From contig NZ_VEFS01000001.1 in assembly GCF_007679045.1 (NCBI RefSeq), positions 846,706 through 910,705 on the forward strand: 64,000 bases of DNA, in the 5' to 3' direction. Source of the DNA: Microbacterium sp. BH-3-3-3 (GTDB lineage Bacteria; Actinomycetota; Actinomycetes; Actinomycetales; Microbacteriaceae). A program made the position numbers and the translations under genes. Under the pieces are notes generated by a model that saw only the letters and a list, made by a program, of their open reading frames with translations, did not search any database and was not told the origin of the DNA. Every line of letters starts with the position of its first letter. Positions within the stretch are counted from its first letter, which is position 1. Shown in pieces: positions 9,216 through 19,219 of this stretch.

Positions 9216-9244
9216 AGCATACGTGGTATCGCTTGACCCGGCAA
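9216..9244 (-). promoter_or_regulatory. SigA-type promoter of infA operon
   Basis: On the minus strand TTGCCG (9244-9239) is followed after exactly 17 bases by TATGCT (9221-9216), a good match to the housekeeping consensus. It lies between the DsbA-like gene and infA and would make infA-rpmJ-rpsM-rpsK independent of the upstream spc operon. Confidence 0.8.
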
Positions 9245-9260
9245 CTCGCCGGGAGTGTCG

Positions 9261-9965
9261 TCAGCCGTCGAGGCGGGCGACGATGTCCTTCTTCGGGTCG
9301 CCGGTCAGATCGTTCTGGTTCGACAGCACGGTTCCGTCGACGGCGATCGTCGGGGTCGCGATGCCGCTCTGCCCCGGCTGCACAGGCGTCTTCTGCGTCA
9401 TCGCCGTCACGAACTTCTCGTAGGTTCCGTCGTTGATGCAGGAAGTCACGGCATCCGATGCACCCGCCGAGGTCGCGATCGAGGCCAGAGTCGCGTCGTC
9501 GAGCCCGGCGGTGTTCTCCGACGGCTGCTGCGCGTAGAGGGCCTTCACGAACGCCGGGACGTTCGCCGGGTCGTCGACGGCCACGCAGTACGCGGCCGAT
9601 GCGGACCGCGTCGAGTACTGGGTTCCCTGCGAAGCCCTGTCGAGGATCGAGATCGGGTGGATGTTGAGCGTGATCTGGTCGTCCGCCACCAGCTGGTCGA
9701 GCGTGGGGCCGTAGCTTTGCTCGAACTGGTTGCAGATGGGGCACATGAAGTCGATGTAGGTGTCGACCGTCTTCGGGCCCGTGCCCACCGCGATCGCACC
9801 GGTCTCGGTGTTGACGGCCGAGGACTGGGGCAGAGTCCCCGGCGATCCCACCTGGCTGTTGGCGAACCACACCACTCCGCCGACAATCAGCACCACCACG
9901 ACCGCGGCGGCCGTGACTCCGATCGCGAACCAGTTGGTGGACTTCCGCACAGCGGCCATCATCAT
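9261..9965 (-). CDS. Membrane-anchored DsbA-like thiol oxidoreductase
   Basis: 234 residues. An N-terminal transmembrane anchor (about residues 12-35) is followed by a thioredoxin-fold domain with the redox pair CPIC at residues 75-78 (YIDFMCPICNQFEQSY) and a DsbA-type helical insert. A TPTIAVDG segment supplies the cis-Pro loop. It probably forms or reshuffles disulfides in exported proteins. Its start overlaps the map stop by one base (TGATG), so it is likely co-translated with map. Family assignment is firm; the substrate is unknown. Confidence 0.9.
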   Translation of the reverse strand: MMMAAVRKSTNWFAIGVTAAAVVVVLIVGGVVWFANSQVGSPGTLPQSSAVNTETGAIAVGTGPKTVDTYIDFMCPICNQFEQSYGPTLDQLVADDQITLNIHPISILDRASQGTQYSTRSASAAYCVAVDDPANVPAFVKALYAQQPSENTAGLDDATLASIATSAGASDAVTSCINDGTYEKFVTAMTQKTPVQPGQSGIATPTIAVDGTVLSNQNDLTGDPKKDIVARLDG

Positions 9966-10801
9966 CAGTCGATCTCCTTCGGCACCACGCCGAACGGCGC
10001 GAGTTTCTCGGCTCCGCCATCGTGCGCGGTCAGCACCCAGATGCCTCCATCATGCACGGCGACACTATGTTCCCAGTGGGAGCCGGCCGTACCGTCGATC
10101 GTCGTGACGGTCCACCCGTCGCCTTCGACCTGAGTCGCCTGATCGCCGATGACCACCATCGGCTCGATCGCCACGGCGAGACCGGGGCGCACTTCGGGAC
10201 CCAGGTCGTCGACGGCGTAGTTGAACACGCTCGGCGACTCGTGCATCTTGCGGCCGATGCCGTGCCCGACGTAGTCGCGCAGGATGCCGTACCCGCCGGC
10301 GGGGGCGTTGTCGTCGATGTACTCCTGGATCGCTGCCCCCACCTCGGCGAGATGTGAGGCGCGGCTGAGCGCGGCGATACCCGCCCAGAGCGACCCCTCG
10401 GTGACCTCCGAGAGGCGGCGACGCGGCGCCACCAACTCTTCGGATGCTTCGCCCGGCACGATCACGGTGAACGCCGAGTCGCCGTTCCATCCGCGGAACT
10501 CCGCGCCGGCGTCGATCGAGAGGATGTCGCCCGCTTGCAGGGGGCGCTCGTTGGGGATCCCGTGCACCACCTGCTCGTTCACCGACGCGCAGATCGTGTG
10601 CCGGTAGCCGCGCACCATCTGGAAATTCGACTTCGCGCCGCGGCTGCCGAGTACCCGCGCGGTCTCGGCGTCGAGTTGGAGCGTGGTCACGCCCGGCTCG
10701 ATCATCGCGCGGACCGCGGCCAGCATGTCGGCCGTGATGAGCCCCGGCTCGATCATCGACCGCAGCTGGGCGGGCTTCTTGTAGATGGAGGAGCGCAACA
10801 C
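9965..10801 (-). CDS. map: Methionine aminopeptidase, type I
   Basis: About 278 residues. The enzyme removes the initiator Met from nascent proteins using two metal ions. The metal ligands sit in SIDAGAEFRGWNGDSAFT (two Asp), YVGHGIGRKMHESP (His) and the later Glu in LAVAIEPMVV. The start is one of two adjacent GTG codons (10801 or 10804) or the TTG after them, just past the adk stop; the frame is open further upstream but is Arg/Ser-rich shadow sequence. Part of the secY-adk-map unit. Confidence 0.95.
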   Translation of the reverse strand: MLRSSIYKKPAQLRSMIEPGLITADMLAAVRAMIEPGVTTLQLDAETARVLGSRGAKSNFQMVRGYRHTICASVNEQVVHGIPNERPLQAGDILSIDAGAEFRGWNGDSAFTVIVPGEASEELVAPRRRLSEVTEGSLWAGIAALSRASHLAEVGAAIQEYIDDNAPAGGYGILRDYVGHGIGRKMHESPSVFNYAVDDLGPEVRPGLAVAIEPMVVIGDQATQVEGDGWTVTTIDGTAGSHWEHSVAVHDGGIWVLTAHDGGAEKLAPFGVVPKEID

Positions 10802-10805
10802 CACG

Positions 10806-11402
10806 TCAGGCAGCCGGCGTGGCGATGATGCCGCGCGCCTCGAGCGCCGCGAAGATGCGGGCGGTGACCTCGTCGAGGCTGCCGACACCGTCGATCTCGT
10901 CGACGATGCCGCGCGTGCCGTACACGTCGAGGATCGGCGCCGTCTCACGCTCGTAGATGCCGAGGCGGATCGCGATGGCCTCTTCGGTGTCGTCGGCGCG
11001 GCCCTGCTCCGCGGCACGGGCGGTGAGACGCGACAGCGACTCCTCGCGCGGTACGACGAGGGCGATGACGGCGTCGAGCGCCTCGTCGCGGCCCTCGAGG
11101 AACTCGTCAAGATGCATCACCTGAGCGAGGTTGCGGGGGTACCCGTCGAGGAGGAAGCCTTCGGCGGCGTCCTCCTGCGAGAGGCGGTCGCGCACGACAG
11201 CGCTGGTCAGCTCATCAGGAACGAGATCGCCCGCGTCGATGATCGACTTCACCTGGAGGCCGAGCTCGGTGCCGTCCTTGACGTTGGCACGGAAGACGTC
11301 GCCCGTGGAGACGACAGGGATACCGAGGGACTCCCCGACGCGGACACCCTGGGTTCCCTTGCCCGAGCCCTGCGGGCCCACGATCAGAAGACGCGCGGTC
11401 AT
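10806..11402 (-). CDS. adk: Adenylate kinase (short-LID form)
   Basis: 198 residues. It converts ATP and AMP to two ADP. The P-loop reads GPQGSGKGTQ near the N-terminus, and the AMP-binding LLDGYPRNLAQ and the LID arginines are present. The LID is the short form without a zinc-binding loop, usual in actinobacteria. ATG 11402 overlaps the secY stop as ATGA, so the two genes are probably translationally coupled. Confidence 0.96.
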   Translation of the reverse strand: MTARLLIVGPQGSGKGTQGVRVGESLGIPVVSTGDVFRANVKDGTELGLQVKSIIDAGDLVPDELTSAVVRDRLSQEDAAEGFLLDGYPRNLAQVMHLDEFLEGRDEALDAVIALVVPREESLSRLTARAAEQGRADDTEEAIAIRLGIYERETAPILDVYGTRGIVDEIDGVGSLDEVTARIFAALEARGIIATPAA

Positions 11403-12721
11403 CGCAGCAGCCCTTCGTAGTGACGCTGCTGAAGTTGCGCGTCGATCTGCTTCACCGTCTCGAGACCGACACCCACGATGATGAGGATCGACGCTCCGCC
11501 GAACGGGAAGTTCTGGTTGGCCCCCACGGTCGCCAGGGCAACCAGAGGCAGGAGGGCGATCAGGCCGAGGTAGATCGAGCCGGGCAGCGTGATGCGGGTG
11601 AGCACGTAGTCGAGGTACTCGGCCGTCGGGCGACCCGCGCGGATGCCGGGGATGAACCCGCCGTACTTCTTCATGTTGTCGGCGACGTCGACCGGGTTGA
11701 ACGTGATCGCGACGTAGAAGTAGGCGAACCCGATGATCAGCAGGAAGTAGATCAGCATGTACAGCGGGTGGTCGCCGCGCGTCAGGTACTGCGAGATCCA
11801 GGTGACCCAGGGTGCGGGCTCCTGGCCGGCCTGCGGCTGGTTGAACTGCGCGATCAGGGCGGGGATGTACAGCAGCGACGAGGCGAAGATGACGGGCACG
11901 ACACCGGCCATGTTGACCTTGATAGGGATGTAGGTGTTCGTACCGCCGTACGTACGGCGTCCGACCATGCGCTTGGCGTACTGCACGGGAATGCGACGCT
12001 GCGACTGCTCGACAAACACCACCAGGGCGACGATGACGATGCTGACCGCGAGCACGAGGAGGAAGACCTCGACGCCACGGGCGTTGAGAATCGAGATCAT
12101 CGCGCCGGGGAACGTGGCGGCGATGGAGGTGAAGATGAGGATCGACATGCCGTTGCCGACACCGCGCTCGGTGACCAGCTCGGCGAACCACATGACCAGG
12201 CCGGTACCGGCGGTCATCGTGATGATCATGAGCAGCTGCGCCCACCAGATGTCGTTCGTGAGCAGCTGCTGGCACTCGGGCACTCCGGCCGAGCCGAAGA
12301 GCTGACCCGACCGCGCCACGGTGACGAGAGTCGTCGACTGCAGGAGCGCGAGAGCGATGGTCAGGTAGCGGGTGTACTGGGTGAGCTTGGCCTGACCGGC
12401 CTGGCCCTCTTTGTACAGCGTCTCGAAGTGCGGGATGACCACGCGCAGCAGCTGCACGATGATGGTCGCCGTGATGTACGGCATCACACCCAGTGCGAAG
12501 ATCGACAGCTGCAGGAGCGCGCCGCCCGAGAACAGGTTGACCAGTGAGAGAAGGCCCTCGGTCCCACCCGACTGGTTCAGACACTGCTGAACGTTGGGGA
12601 AGTCGACGAAGGGCGTCGGCACGTGGGCACCCAGCCGGTAGATGGCGATGATGCCCAGCGTGAAGGCGATCTTCCGCCTCAGGTCGGGCGTGCGGAAAAC
12701 CCGCGCGATGGCGCTGAACAA
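11399..12721 (-). CDS. secY: Protein translocase subunit SecY
   Basis: 440 residues from TTG 12721. SecY forms the protein-conducting channel of the Sec translocon with about ten membrane helices (IAFTLGIIAIYRLGAHVPTP, later PALIAQFNQPQAG and TWISQYLTRGDHP loops). The TTG start is chosen because GGAGG lies 8 bases upstream and it gives MFSAIARVFRTPDLRRK, the family's normal N-terminus; the frame stays open to 12769. It is separated from rplO by a strong hairpin. Confidence 0.95.
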   Translation of the reverse strand: MFSAIARVFRTPDLRRKIAFTLGIIAIYRLGAHVPTPFVDFPNVQQCLNQSGGTEGLLSLVNLFSGGALLQLSIFALGVMPYITATIIVQLLRVVIPHFETLYKEGQAGQAKLTQYTRYLTIALALLQSTTLVTVARSGQLFGSAGVPECQQLLTNDIWWAQLLMIITMTAGTGLVMWFAELVTERGVGNGMSILIFTSIAATFPGAMISILNARGVEVFLLVLAVSIVIVALVVFVEQSQRRIPVQYAKRMVGRRTYGGTNTYIPIKVNMAGVVPVIFASSLLYIPALIAQFNQPQAGQEPAPWVTWISQYLTRGDHPLYMLIYFLLIIGFAYFYVAITFNPVDVADNMKKYGGFIPGIRAGRPTAEYLDYVLTRITLPGSIYLGLIALLPLVALATVGANQNFPFGGASILIIVGVGLETVKQIDAQLQQRHYEGLLR

Positions 12722-12783
12722 GGGAGAATCCTCCAGAACGATCTCGGCGCGCGACGGGGCGCACACCAAATCAGACTAACCCA

Positions 12784-12819
12784 GAAGGGGCCGACGGCCG
12801 GAAGGCCGCCGGCCCCTTC
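12784..12819 (-). terminator. Hairpin between rplO and secY
   Basis: GAAGGGGCCG and its complement form the base of a long GC-rich stem with GGAA at the apex. It starts 12 bases after the rplO stop. It implies that secY-adk-map is at least partly uncoupled from the spc operon. Confidence 0.7.
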
Positions 12820-12830
12820 GGGGTCGGGCG

Positions 12831-13364
12831 TCAGTTGACGGAGCCGCCTGCGGCGACGATCTTCTGCTCAGCGGAGCCGGAGACCTTGTCGACCGAAACG
12901 GTCAGCGCGACCGAGATGTCGCCGGTGCCGAGCACCTTGACCTTCTCGTTCTTGCGGACGGCGCCCTTGGCCACGAGGTCGGCGACGGTCACGTCGCCAC
13001 CCTGCGGGTAGAGCTCGGCGAGCTTCTCCAGGTTCACGACCTGGTACTCGACGCGGAACGGGTTCTTGAAGCCGCGGAGCTTCGGGGTGCGCATGTGCAG
13101 CGGCATCTGCCCACCCTCGAAGCCGACCCGGACCTGGTAACGGGCCTTGGTTCCCTTGGTACCGCGACCAGCCGTCTTACCCTTCGAGCCCTCACCGCGA
13201 CCCACGCGGGTCTTGGCGGTGTGAGCACCCGGGACGGGACGCAGGTGGTGGACCTTCAGCACGCCGGGGCGCGCCGCGGGGGCTTCCTTCTTGGCGGCCG
13301 TCTTACGGGCCGTTGCCTTCTTCGGGGCGTCGACCGTGGCGGTCTCGTCCTTCTTGGCAGCCAT
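12831..13364 (-). CDS. rplO: 50S ribosomal protein L15 with Lys/Ala-rich N-terminus
   Basis: 177 residues. The core starts at [20 protein letters not shown] and contains the conserved Gly-rich [20 protein letters not shown]. The first ~33 residues are a Lys/Ala/Thr-rich extension not found in most bacterial L15. Its ATG overlaps the rpmD stop by one base (TAATG). Confidence 0.96.
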   Translation of the reverse strand: MAAKKDETATVDAPKKATARKTAAKKEAPAARPGVLKVHHLRPVPGAHTAKTRVGRGEGSKGKTAGRGTKGTKARYQVRVGFEGGQMPLHMRTPKLRGFKNPFRVEYQVVNLEKLAELYPQGGDVTVADLVAKGAVRKNEKVKVLGTGDISVALTVSVDKVSGSAEQKIVAAGGSVN

Positions 13365-13549
13365 TAGTCGATCTCCTCAACCTTGACGAGGTGGGCGACG
13401 GTCTTGACGTAACCGCGCGTCTGCGCGTCGTCGGGACGGACGACAGAGTCGCCGATCCGCTTGAGACCGAGTGAACGCAGCGTGTCACGCTGGTTCTGCT
13501 TCTCGCTCACCTTGGACTTGATCTGCGTGACCTTCAGACGCTCGGCCAT
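13364..13549 (-). CDS. rpmD: 50S ribosomal protein L30
   Basis: 61 residues, [20 protein letters not shown] through VKVEEID. This is the compact bacterial L30. [17 protein letters not shown] matches the family core. Both ends overlap the neighbouring genes by one base, in the standard rpsE-rpmD-rplO order. Confidence 0.96.
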   Translation of the reverse strand: MAERLKVTQIKSKVSEKQNQRDTLRSLGLKRIGDSVVRPDDAQTRGYVKTVAHLVKVEEID

Positions 13550-14232
13550 CAGGCACCTACCTTCTGGGCGGCGGCCTCGGCGCGCACGAGGCGGGCCGGG
13601 GCGACCTGGTCGAACTCCAGGCCACGGCGGGCGGCCACGGCACGGGGCTCCTCGAGCGACTTCAGAGCCGCGACGGTCGCGTGCACGATGTTGATCGTGT
13701 TCGACGAACCGAGCGACTTCGAGAGGACATCGTGGATGCCGGCGCACTCGAGGACGGCGCGGACGGGACCACCGGCGATAACACCGGTACCGGCGGCGGC
13801 GGGGCGCAGGAGCACCACACCGGCAGCGGCCTCACCCTGGACGGGGTGGGGAATGGTCGAGCCCGAGCGGGGGACGCGGAAGAAGTTGCGCTTGGCCTCT
13901 TCGACACCCTTCGAGATGGCGAGGGGGACTTCGCGGGCCTTGCCGTAACCGACACCCACGACGCCGTTGCCATCGCCCACGACGACGAGCGCCGTGAAGC
14001 TGAAGCGACGGCCACCCTTGACCACCTTCGACACGCGGTTGATCGTCACGACGCGCTCGAGGAACTGGCTCTCGTTGCGGTCGCGCGAACCACGGTCGCG
14101 CTGGTTGGTGTTGCGCTCGCGACCACCGCGACGCGGCTCGCGCTCACGCTCGGCGGGGGCCTGAGCCGCAGCCGCACCCTCAGCCGGTGCAGTCTGCTCG
14201 GTGGTCACTTCGGTCTCCTTGTTGTCACTCAC
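13549..14232 (-). CDS. rpsE: 30S ribosomal protein S5 with long charged N-terminus
   Basis: 227 residues against about 165 in E. coli. The core ([20 protein letters not shown], then [12 protein letters not shown] and [13 protein letters not shown]) is standard and helps decoding fidelity. The first ~55 residues are an Ala/Glu- then Arg-rich extension. It overlaps the rplR stop by 4 bases (ATGA). Confidence 0.97.
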   Translation of the reverse strand: MSDNKETEVTTEQTAPAEGAAAAQAPAEREREPRRGGRERNTNQRDRGSRDRNESQFLERVVTINRVSKVVKGGRRFSFTALVVVGDGNGVVGVGYGKAREVPLAISKGVEEAKRNFFRVPRSGSTIPHPVQGEAAAGVVLLRPAAAGTGVIAGGPVRAVLECAGIHDVLSKSLGSSNTINIVHATVAALKSLEEPRAVAARRGLEFDQVAPARLVRAEAAAQKVGA

Positions 14233-14588
14233 AGGTTCAGCCCTCCTTCGCGAGCTCCGTCGGCGATCGCGGCGACGCGGCCGGCGTAGCGGTTGCCGCC
14301 ACGGTCGAACACGACGTCGGACACACCGGCGGCCTTCGCACGCTCGGCGACGAGCTCGCCGACCTTGCGGGCCTTGGCGGTCTTGTCACCGTCGAAACCG
14401 CGCAGGTCGGTCTCGAGGGTGGAAGCGGAGGCCACGGTGTGGCCCTTGCTGTCGTCCACGACCTGGACGAACACGTGGCGGGCGGAACGCGTCACCACGA
14501 GGCGGGGGCGCAGCTCGGTGCCGACGATCTTCTTGCGAAGACGCAGGTGGCGACGCGAGCGGGCTACGGACTTTGTCTTGACAGCCAT
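14229..14588 (-). CDS. rplR: 50S ribosomal protein L18
   Basis: 119 residues. L18 binds 5S rRNA with L5. [20 protein letters not shown] and [20 protein letters not shown] are family signatures. It lies 2 bases after rplF and overlaps rpsE by 4 bases. Confidence 0.97.
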   Translation of the reverse strand: MAVKTKSVARSRRHLRLRKKIVGTELRPRLVVTRSARHVFVQVVDDSKGHTVASASTLETDLRGFDGDKTAKARKVGELVAERAKAAGVSDVVFDRGGNRYAGRVAAIADGAREGGLNL

Positions 14589-14590
14589 GG

Positions 14591-15127
14591 CTACTTACCA
14601 CTCTTTCCGGCCTTGCGGCGCACGACCTCGCCCGCGTACCGCACACCCTTGCCCTTGTACGGCTCGGGCTTGCGGATCTTGCGGATGTTGGCGGCGGCCT
14701 CGCCGACGGCCTGCTTGTCGATGCCGCTCACGGTGACCTTGTTGTTGCCTTCGACCGTGAGGGTGATGCCGGCGGGCGGCTCGATGAGGACGGGGTGCGA
14801 GAAGCCGAGGGCGAACTCGATCGAGCTGCCCTTCTGCGCCACGCGGTAACCCGTACCGACGACCTCGAGGCCCTTGGAGTAGCCCTGGGTGACACCGATG
14901 ATGTTGTTGTTGATGAGAGTGCGGGTCAGGCCGTGGAGCGACCGCGACTCGCGCTCGTCGTCGGGGCGGGTGACGAGAACCTGGTTCTCTTCGACCGCGA
15001 CCTCGAGGGGCTGCGCAACGGTGAGCGCGAGCTCGCCCTTGGGGCCCTTGACGTTGACCTCCCGACCGTTCACCGAGACGGTGACTCCGGCGGGGATGTC
15101 GATGGGAAGACGTCCAATACGCGACAT
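14591..15127 (-). CDS. rplF: 50S ribosomal protein L6
   Basis: 178 residues, normal length. L6 lies near the factor-binding site at the base of the L7/L12 stalk. [20 protein letters not shown] and the C-terminal [19 protein letters not shown] are diagnostic. It follows rpsH by 6 bases. Confidence 0.98.
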   Translation of the reverse strand: MSRIGRLPIDIPAGVTVSVNGREVNVKGPKGELALTVAQPLEVAVEENQVLVTRPDDERESRSLHGLTRTLINNNIIGVTQGYSKGLEVVGTGYRVAQKGSSIEFALGFSHPVLIEPPAGITLTVEGNNKVTVSGIDKQAVGEAAANIRKIRKPEPYKGKGVRYAGEVVRRKAGKSGK

Positions 15128-15133
15128 GTCAGA

Positions 15134-15532
15134 TCACCACACGTAGGCGAGGACTTCCCCGCCGACGCCCTTCTGCTCGGCCTGACGGTCCGTGAGGAGA
15201 CCGGAGGAGGTGGAAAGGATGGCGACGCCGAGGCCACCGAGGACCGTGGGGACCTCGGTCGACTTCGCGTATACGCGAAGGCCGGGCTTCGACACGCGCT
15301 TGATGCCGGCGATGGACCGCTCGCGGTTCGGGCCGTACTTCAGCGTCATGTTGAGGGTCTGGCCGACGCGGGCGTCTTCGACGTTCCAGTCGGCGATGTA
15401 ACCCTCCTGCTTGAGGATGGCGGCGATGTTGGTCTTGAGCTTCGAGCTCGGCATCGACACGGAGTCGTGGTGCGCCGAGTTCGCGTTGCGCAGACGGGTC
15501 AGCATGTCTGCGACCGGGTCTGTCATCGTCAT
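15134..15532 (-). CDS. rpsH: 30S ribosomal protein S8
   Basis: 132 residues. S8 binds the central domain of 16S rRNA and in other bacteria represses the spc operon. [20 protein letters not shown] and the end [10 protein letters not shown] are typical. Translation may start at the first ATG or two codons later (MTMTDP). The gene is preceded by a 93-base gap with a hairpin where rpsN would normally be. Confidence 0.98.
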   Translation of the reverse strand: MTMTDPVADMLTRLRNANSAHHDSVSMPSSKLKTNIAAILKQEGYIADWNVEDARVGQTLNMTLKYGPNRERSIAGIKRVSKPGLRVYAKSTEVPTVLGGLGVAILSTSSGLLTDRQAEQKGVGGEVLAYVW

Positions 15533-15594
15533 GTCTTGCTTCTTTCTTTCATGAGGTTTCGGCTGCCGTTACACGACAGCCGACCTTCGATGAC

Positions 15595-15620
15595 GGGCCC
15601 CCGGAAACCCCGGGGGCCCG
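15595..15620 (-). terminator. Hairpin between rplE and rpsH
   Basis: CGGGCCCCCGGGG and its complement form a very GC-rich stem with a 3-base loop, starting 6 bases after the rplE stop. There is no T tract on the minus strand. It occupies the position where rpsN lies in many spc operons. Confidence 0.6.
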
Positions 15621-15625
15621 AAGGG

Positions 15626-16216
15626 TCAGGCCTGCGCGTCGGCCGACTGGAAGGGGAAGCCGAGCTGGCGGAGCAGCGAGCGACCCTCGTCGTCGGTTTT
15701 GGCGGTGGTGACGATCGTGATGTCGAAACCACGCACGCGGTCGATGCGGTCCTGATCGATCTCGTGGAACACGGACTGCTCCTGGAGACCGAAGGTGTAG
15801 TTGCCGTTGCCGTCGAACTGCTTGGCCGACAGACCGCGGAAGTCGCGGATGCGGGGCAGTGCGAGGTTCACCAGACGGTCGACGAACTCCCACGCACGGT
15901 CGCCACGGAGGGTGACGTGTGCGCCGATGGCCTGCCCCTCGCGCAGCTTGAACTGCGCGATGGACTTGCGGGCCTTCGTGACGACGGGCTTCTGACCGGT
16001 GATCTTGGTGAGGTCGTCGACCGCACCATCGATCACCTTGCTGTCACGAGCAGCCTCGCCGACACCGGTGTTCACGACGACCTTGACCAGGCCGGGGATC
16101 TGCATGACGTTCTCGTAGCCGAACTCGTCCTGCAGCGCCTTCTTGATCTCGGCGTTGTACTTCTGCTTCAGGCGGGGCTGGATCTTGCCAGCCTCCGCGG
16201 CAGTCACGGTGCTCAT
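15626..16216 (-). CDS. rplE: 50S ribosomal protein L5
   Basis: 196 residues. L5 binds 5S rRNA and touches P-site t[23 protein letters not shown] and [10 protein letters not shown] match the family. The first ~12 residues ([12 protein letters not shown]) extend the usual start. It follows rplX by 2 bases. Confidence 0.97.
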   Translation of the reverse strand: MSTVTAAEAGKIQPRLKQKYNAEIKKALQDEFGYENVMQIPGLVKVVVNTGVGEAARDSKVIDGAVDDLTKITGQKPVVTKARKSIAQFKLREGQAIGAHVTLRGDRAWEFVDRLVNLALPRIRDFRGLSAKQFDGNGNYTFGLQEQSVFHEIDQDRIDRVRGFDITIVTTAKTDDEGRSLLRQLGFPFQSADAQA

Positions 16217-16218
16217 GT

Positions 16219-16578
16219 TCAGAGGTCCTTGCCTGACTTCTTCGCGAAGCGCACGCGGACGGTGCGCTTGACGCCGTCCTTCACCTGCTCCTCGACACGG
16301 TGACCGACACGGGTCGGCTTCTTGGTCGAGGGGTCGACGAGCGCGACGTTGGAGATGTGGATCGGGGCCTCGAAGGTCTCGATGCCACCGGTCTTCGTAC
16401 CGCGCTGGGACTGGCCCACGCGGTTGTGCTTGGTGACGTAGTTCACGCCTTCGACGATGACGCGGTTCTGCTCGGTCAAGACCTCGAGGACCTTGCCCTG
16501 CTTGCCGCGGTCTCCGCCACGCTCGGGCTTGGCACCCGAGATGACCTGAACCAGGTCGCCCTTTTTGATTTTCGCCAT
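16219..16578 (-). CDS. rplX: 50S ribosomal protein L24
   Basis: 119 residues. L24 is an assembly initiator with a KOW motif; [20 protein letters not shown] and [11 protein letters not shown] show it. It lies between rplN and rplE with 2-base gaps on both sides. Confidence 0.97.
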   Translation of the reverse strand: MAKIKKGDLVQVISGAKPERGGDRGKQGKVLEVLTEQNRVIVEGVNYVTKHNRVGQSQRGTKTGGIETFEAPIHISNVALVDPSTKKPTRVGHRVEEQVKDGVKRTVRVRFAKKSGKDL

Positions 16579-16580
16579 GA

Positions 16581-16949
16581 TCAGATGACCTCCGGGGCGA
16601 GCGAGACGATCTTCATGAACTTCTTGTCACGAAGCTCACGACCGACCGGTCCGAAGATACGGGTGCCGCGGGGCTCCCCGTCGTTCTTCAGGATCACGGC
16701 GGCGTTCTCGTCGAACTTGATGTACGAGCCGTCGGGACGGCGGGTCTGCTTGACGACACGGACGACGACGGCCTTGACCACGTCGCCCTTCTTGACGTTT
16801 CCACCCGGGATCGCGTCCTTGACCGTGGCGACGATGACGTCGCCCAGGCCGGCGTAACGGCGGTTGGAGCCGCCGAGCACGCGGATGGTGAGCAGCTCCT
16901 TGGCGCCGGTGTTGTCGGCGACCTTCAGCCGGGATTCGTTCTGAATCAC
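16581..16949 (-). CDS. rplN: 50S ribosomal protein L14
   Basis: 122 residues, exactly the usual length. [20 protein letters not shown] and the [20 protein letters not shown] tail are near-invariant. L14 forms intersubunit bridges. It follows rpsQ after 35 bases. Confidence 0.98.
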   Translation of the reverse strand: MIQNESRLKVADNTGAKELLTIRVLGGSNRRYAGLGDVIVATVKDAIPGGNVKKGDVVKAVVVRVVKQTRRPDGSYIKFDENAAVILKNDGEPRGTRIFGPVGRELRDKKFMKIVSLAPEVI

Positions 16950-16984
16950 TGTTTACTCCTTGGATTCCAAGTAAGCCGCGAGGC

Positions 16985-17311
16985 TTACTTGGCCTTCTCG
17001 AGGATCTCGACCAGGCGCCAGCGCTTGGTGGCGCTCAGCGGACGGGTCTCGTTGATGACGACGAGGTCGCCGATGCCCGCCGAGTTGGACTCGTCGTGCG
17101 CCTTGACCTTCGAGGTGCGACGGATGACCTTGCCGTAGAGCGGGTGCTTCACGCGGTCCTCGACCTCGACGACGATCGTCTTGTCCATCTTGTCGCTGAC
17201 CACGTATCCACGACGCGCCTTGCGGTAACCGCGGGCGTTCTCGTCACGGACGTCGTTCTCGGCGTGCTCGTGGCCGGCGACCTGCGCCTCGGCCTTCTTC
17301 GCGGTAGCCAT
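16985..17311 (-). CDS. rpsQ: 30S ribosomal protein S17 with N-terminal extension
   Basis: 108 residues against about 85 in most bacteria. The core begins near [20 protein letters not shown] and includes [15 protein letters not shown]. The first ~28 residues are charged and low in complexity. It overlaps the rpmC stop by one base. Confidence 0.97.
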   Translation of the reverse strand: MATAKKAEAQVAGHEHAENDVRDENARGYRKARRGYVVSDKMDKTIVVEVEDRVKHPLYGKVIRRTSKVKAHDESNSAGIGDLVVINETRPLSATKRWRLVEILEKAK

Positions 17312-17622
17312 TACTCCGCCTCTTCCTTCGTGGCGTCGTCAGCGGCATCCGCCTTCTTCGCCTTGCTCTTCTTCGCCTTCGTCGCCTCGACCGGGGCCGG
17401 GGTGGCGCGGATGCCGAGCTCGCGCTCACGGATCACGGTGTACAGACGCGCGATGTCGCGCTTGACTGCACGGATGCGACCGTGGCTCTCGAGCTGGCCG
17501 GTGGCCGACTGGAAGCGCAGGTTGAACAGCTCTTCCTTGGCCTTGCGCAGCTCCTCGACGAGGCGCTGGTCTTCGAACGTGTCGAGCTCGCTCGGAGCGA
17601 GCTGCTTGGTGCCGATCGCCAT
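17311..17622 (-). CDS. rpmC: 50S ribosomal protein L29 with Lys/Ala tail
   Basis: 103 residues; the L29 core ends near residue 75 ([20 protein letters not shown], then [12 protein letters not shown]). The last ~28 residues are Lys/Ala/Glu-rich. ATG 17622 is chosen because it starts the family sequence and overlaps the rplP stop by one base; the frame upstream is shadow sequence. L29 sits at the exit tunnel. Confidence 0.96.
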   Translation of the reverse strand: MAIGTKQLAPSELDTFEDQRLVEELRKAKEELFNLRFQSATGQLESHGRIRAVKRDIARLYTVIRERELGIRATPAPVEATKAKKSKAKKADAADDATKEEAE

Positions 17623-18041
17623 TACGCGTCGCCCTCCTCGCGCTTGATGATGCGTGCCTTCAGGGGCAGCTTGTGAATGGCACGGGTCAGTGCTTCGCGA
17701 GCGAGTTCCTCGTTCACACCCGCGACCTCGAAGAGGACGCGGCCCGGCTTGACGTTCGCGACCCACCACTCGGGGGAACCCTTACCGGAACCCATGCGGG
17801 TTTCGGCGGGCTTCTTGGTGAGGGGACGGTCGGGGTAGATGTTGATCCACACCTTTCCACCACGCTTGATGTGACGCGTCATGGCGATACGAGCGGACTC
17901 GATCTGACGGTTGGTCACGTAAGCGGGGGTCAGCGCCTGGATGCCGAACTCACCGAACGACACCGTGGTGCCACCGGTGGCCTGGCCCGAGCGACCGGGG
18001 TGGTGCTGCTTGCGGTACTTGACCTTGCGGGGGATGAGCAT
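17622..18041 (-). CDS. rplP: 50S ribosomal protein L16
   Basis: 139 residues, normal length. L16 organises the A-site region of the large subunit. [20 protein letters not shown] and the [20 protein letters not shown] stretch are diagnostic. One-base overlaps join it to rpsC and rpmC. Confidence 0.98.
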   Translation of the reverse strand: MLIPRKVKYRKQHHPGRSGQATGGTTVSFGEFGIQALTPAYVTNRQIESARIAMTRHIKRGGKVWINIYPDRPLTKKPAETRMGSGKGSPEWWVANVKPGRVLFEVAGVNEELAREALTRAIHKLPLKARIIKREEGDA

Positions 18042-18799
18042 TACGCCGACGCTCCTTCTGCCACGGGGGCCTCGTTGCGCGGGCCACGACGACGGTCGCC
18101 ACCGCGGTCGTCACGACCGCGCGACTTCGGCGCGTTGGCCTGCTCGCGGGCGAGCTCCTTGTTGGTGAGGTCGCCCTTGTAGATCCAGACCTTCACGCCG
18201 ATGCGGCCGAAGGTTGTCTTGGCCTCGTAGAAGCCGTAGTCGATGTTCGCGCGGAGCGTGTGCAGGGGCACACGGCCTTCGCGGTAGAACTCCGAGCGGC
18301 TCATCTCGGCGCCGCCGAGACGGCCGGACACCTGGATGCGGACACCCTTGGCGCCGGCGCGCTGCGCGCCCTGCAGACCCTTGCGCATCGCGCGACGGAA
18401 CGCCACGCGAGCAGACAGCTGCTCGGCGACACCCTGCGCGACCAGCTGAGCGTCAGCCTCGGGGTTCTTGACCTCGAGGATGTTCAGCTGGATCTGCTTG
18501 CCGGTGAGCTTCTCGAGGTCGGCGCGGATGCGCTCGGCCTCGGCGCCGCGGCGACCGATCACGATGCCCGGACGGGCGGTGTGGATGTCGACGCGAACGC
18601 GGTCTCGCGTGCGCTCGATCTCGATGTTGCTGACACCGGCGCGGTCGAGCGAGGTGGTCAGCAGGCGACGGATCTTGATGTCCTCGGCGAGGTAGTCGGC
18701 GTAACGCTGACCGGGCTTCGTCGAGTCCGAGAACCACCGCGACACGTGGTCGGTGGTGATGCCGAGGCGGAAGCCGTACGGGTTGACCTTCTGTCCCAT
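18041..18799 (-). CDS. rpsC: 30S ribosomal protein S3
   Basis: 252 residues. S3 lines the mRNA entry channel. [20 protein letters not shown], the KH-domain region [20 protein letters not shown] and the C-terminal [16 protein letters not shown] are typical. The final ~35 residues form an Arg/Gly/Asp-rich tail. Confidence 0.98.
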   Translation of the reverse strand: MGQKVNPYGFRLGITTDHVSRWFSDSTKPGQRYADYLAEDIKIRRLLTTSLDRAGVSNIEIERTRDRVRVDIHTARPGIVIGRRGAEAERIRADLEKLTGKQIQLNILEVKNPEADAQLVAQGVAEQLSARVAFRRAMRKGLQGAQRAGAKGVRIQVSGRLGGAEMSRSEFYREGRVPLHTLRANIDYGFYEAKTTFGRIGVKVWIYKGDLTNKELAREQANAPKSRGRDDRGGDRRRGPRNEAPVAEGASA

Positions 18800-19197
18800 T
18801 ACTTGCTCGCCTTCTTGTTGGCGCGAGCCGGGGCCGCCTCAGCGGTCTCGGGCGTCGCGAGCACGACCGTGATGTGGCTCGTGCGCTTCTTGATCTGGAA
18901 GGCGCGACCCTGAGCGCGGGGCTGGAAACGCTTGAGCGTCGTGCCCTCGTCGACGTACGCGTTCTTCACGTACAGGTCGGCGTCATCCAGGTATTCGTTC
19001 GTCTTGTCGGCGGTGACGCGAGCGTTCGCGATCGCCGAGGCGACGAGCTTGTAGATCGGCTCGCTCGCGCCCTGCGGCGCGAACTTCAGGATCGCGAGGG
19101 CCTCTTCGGCCTGCTTGCCCTTGATGAGCGCGACGACGCGACGAGCCTTCTGAGGGGTCACGCGGATGTGTCGCACACGTGCGATGGACTCCACCAT
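18799..19197 (-). CDS. rplV: 50S ribosomal protein L22
   Basis: 132 residues. L22 extends a hairpin into the exit tunnel. [20 protein letters not shown] and [20 protein letters not shown] are family hallmarks. It follows rpsS by 22 bases and overlaps rpsC by one. Confidence 0.98.
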   Translation of the reverse strand: MVESIARVRHIRVTPQKARRVVALIKGKQAEEALAILKFAPQGASEPIYKLVASAIANARVTADKTNEYLDDADLYVKNAYVDEGTTLKRFQPRAQGRAFQIKKRTSHITVVLATPETAEAAPARANKKASK

Positions 19198-19219
19198 TTC
19201 TCTCTCCTCCTCGGTCGCC

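Noticed and set aside
10806..12764. An apparent SecY-adenylate kinase fusion frame of 652 codons
   Set aside because: Only the last 198 codons are adk. The rest is an out-of-frame reading of secY, which has its own intact frame.
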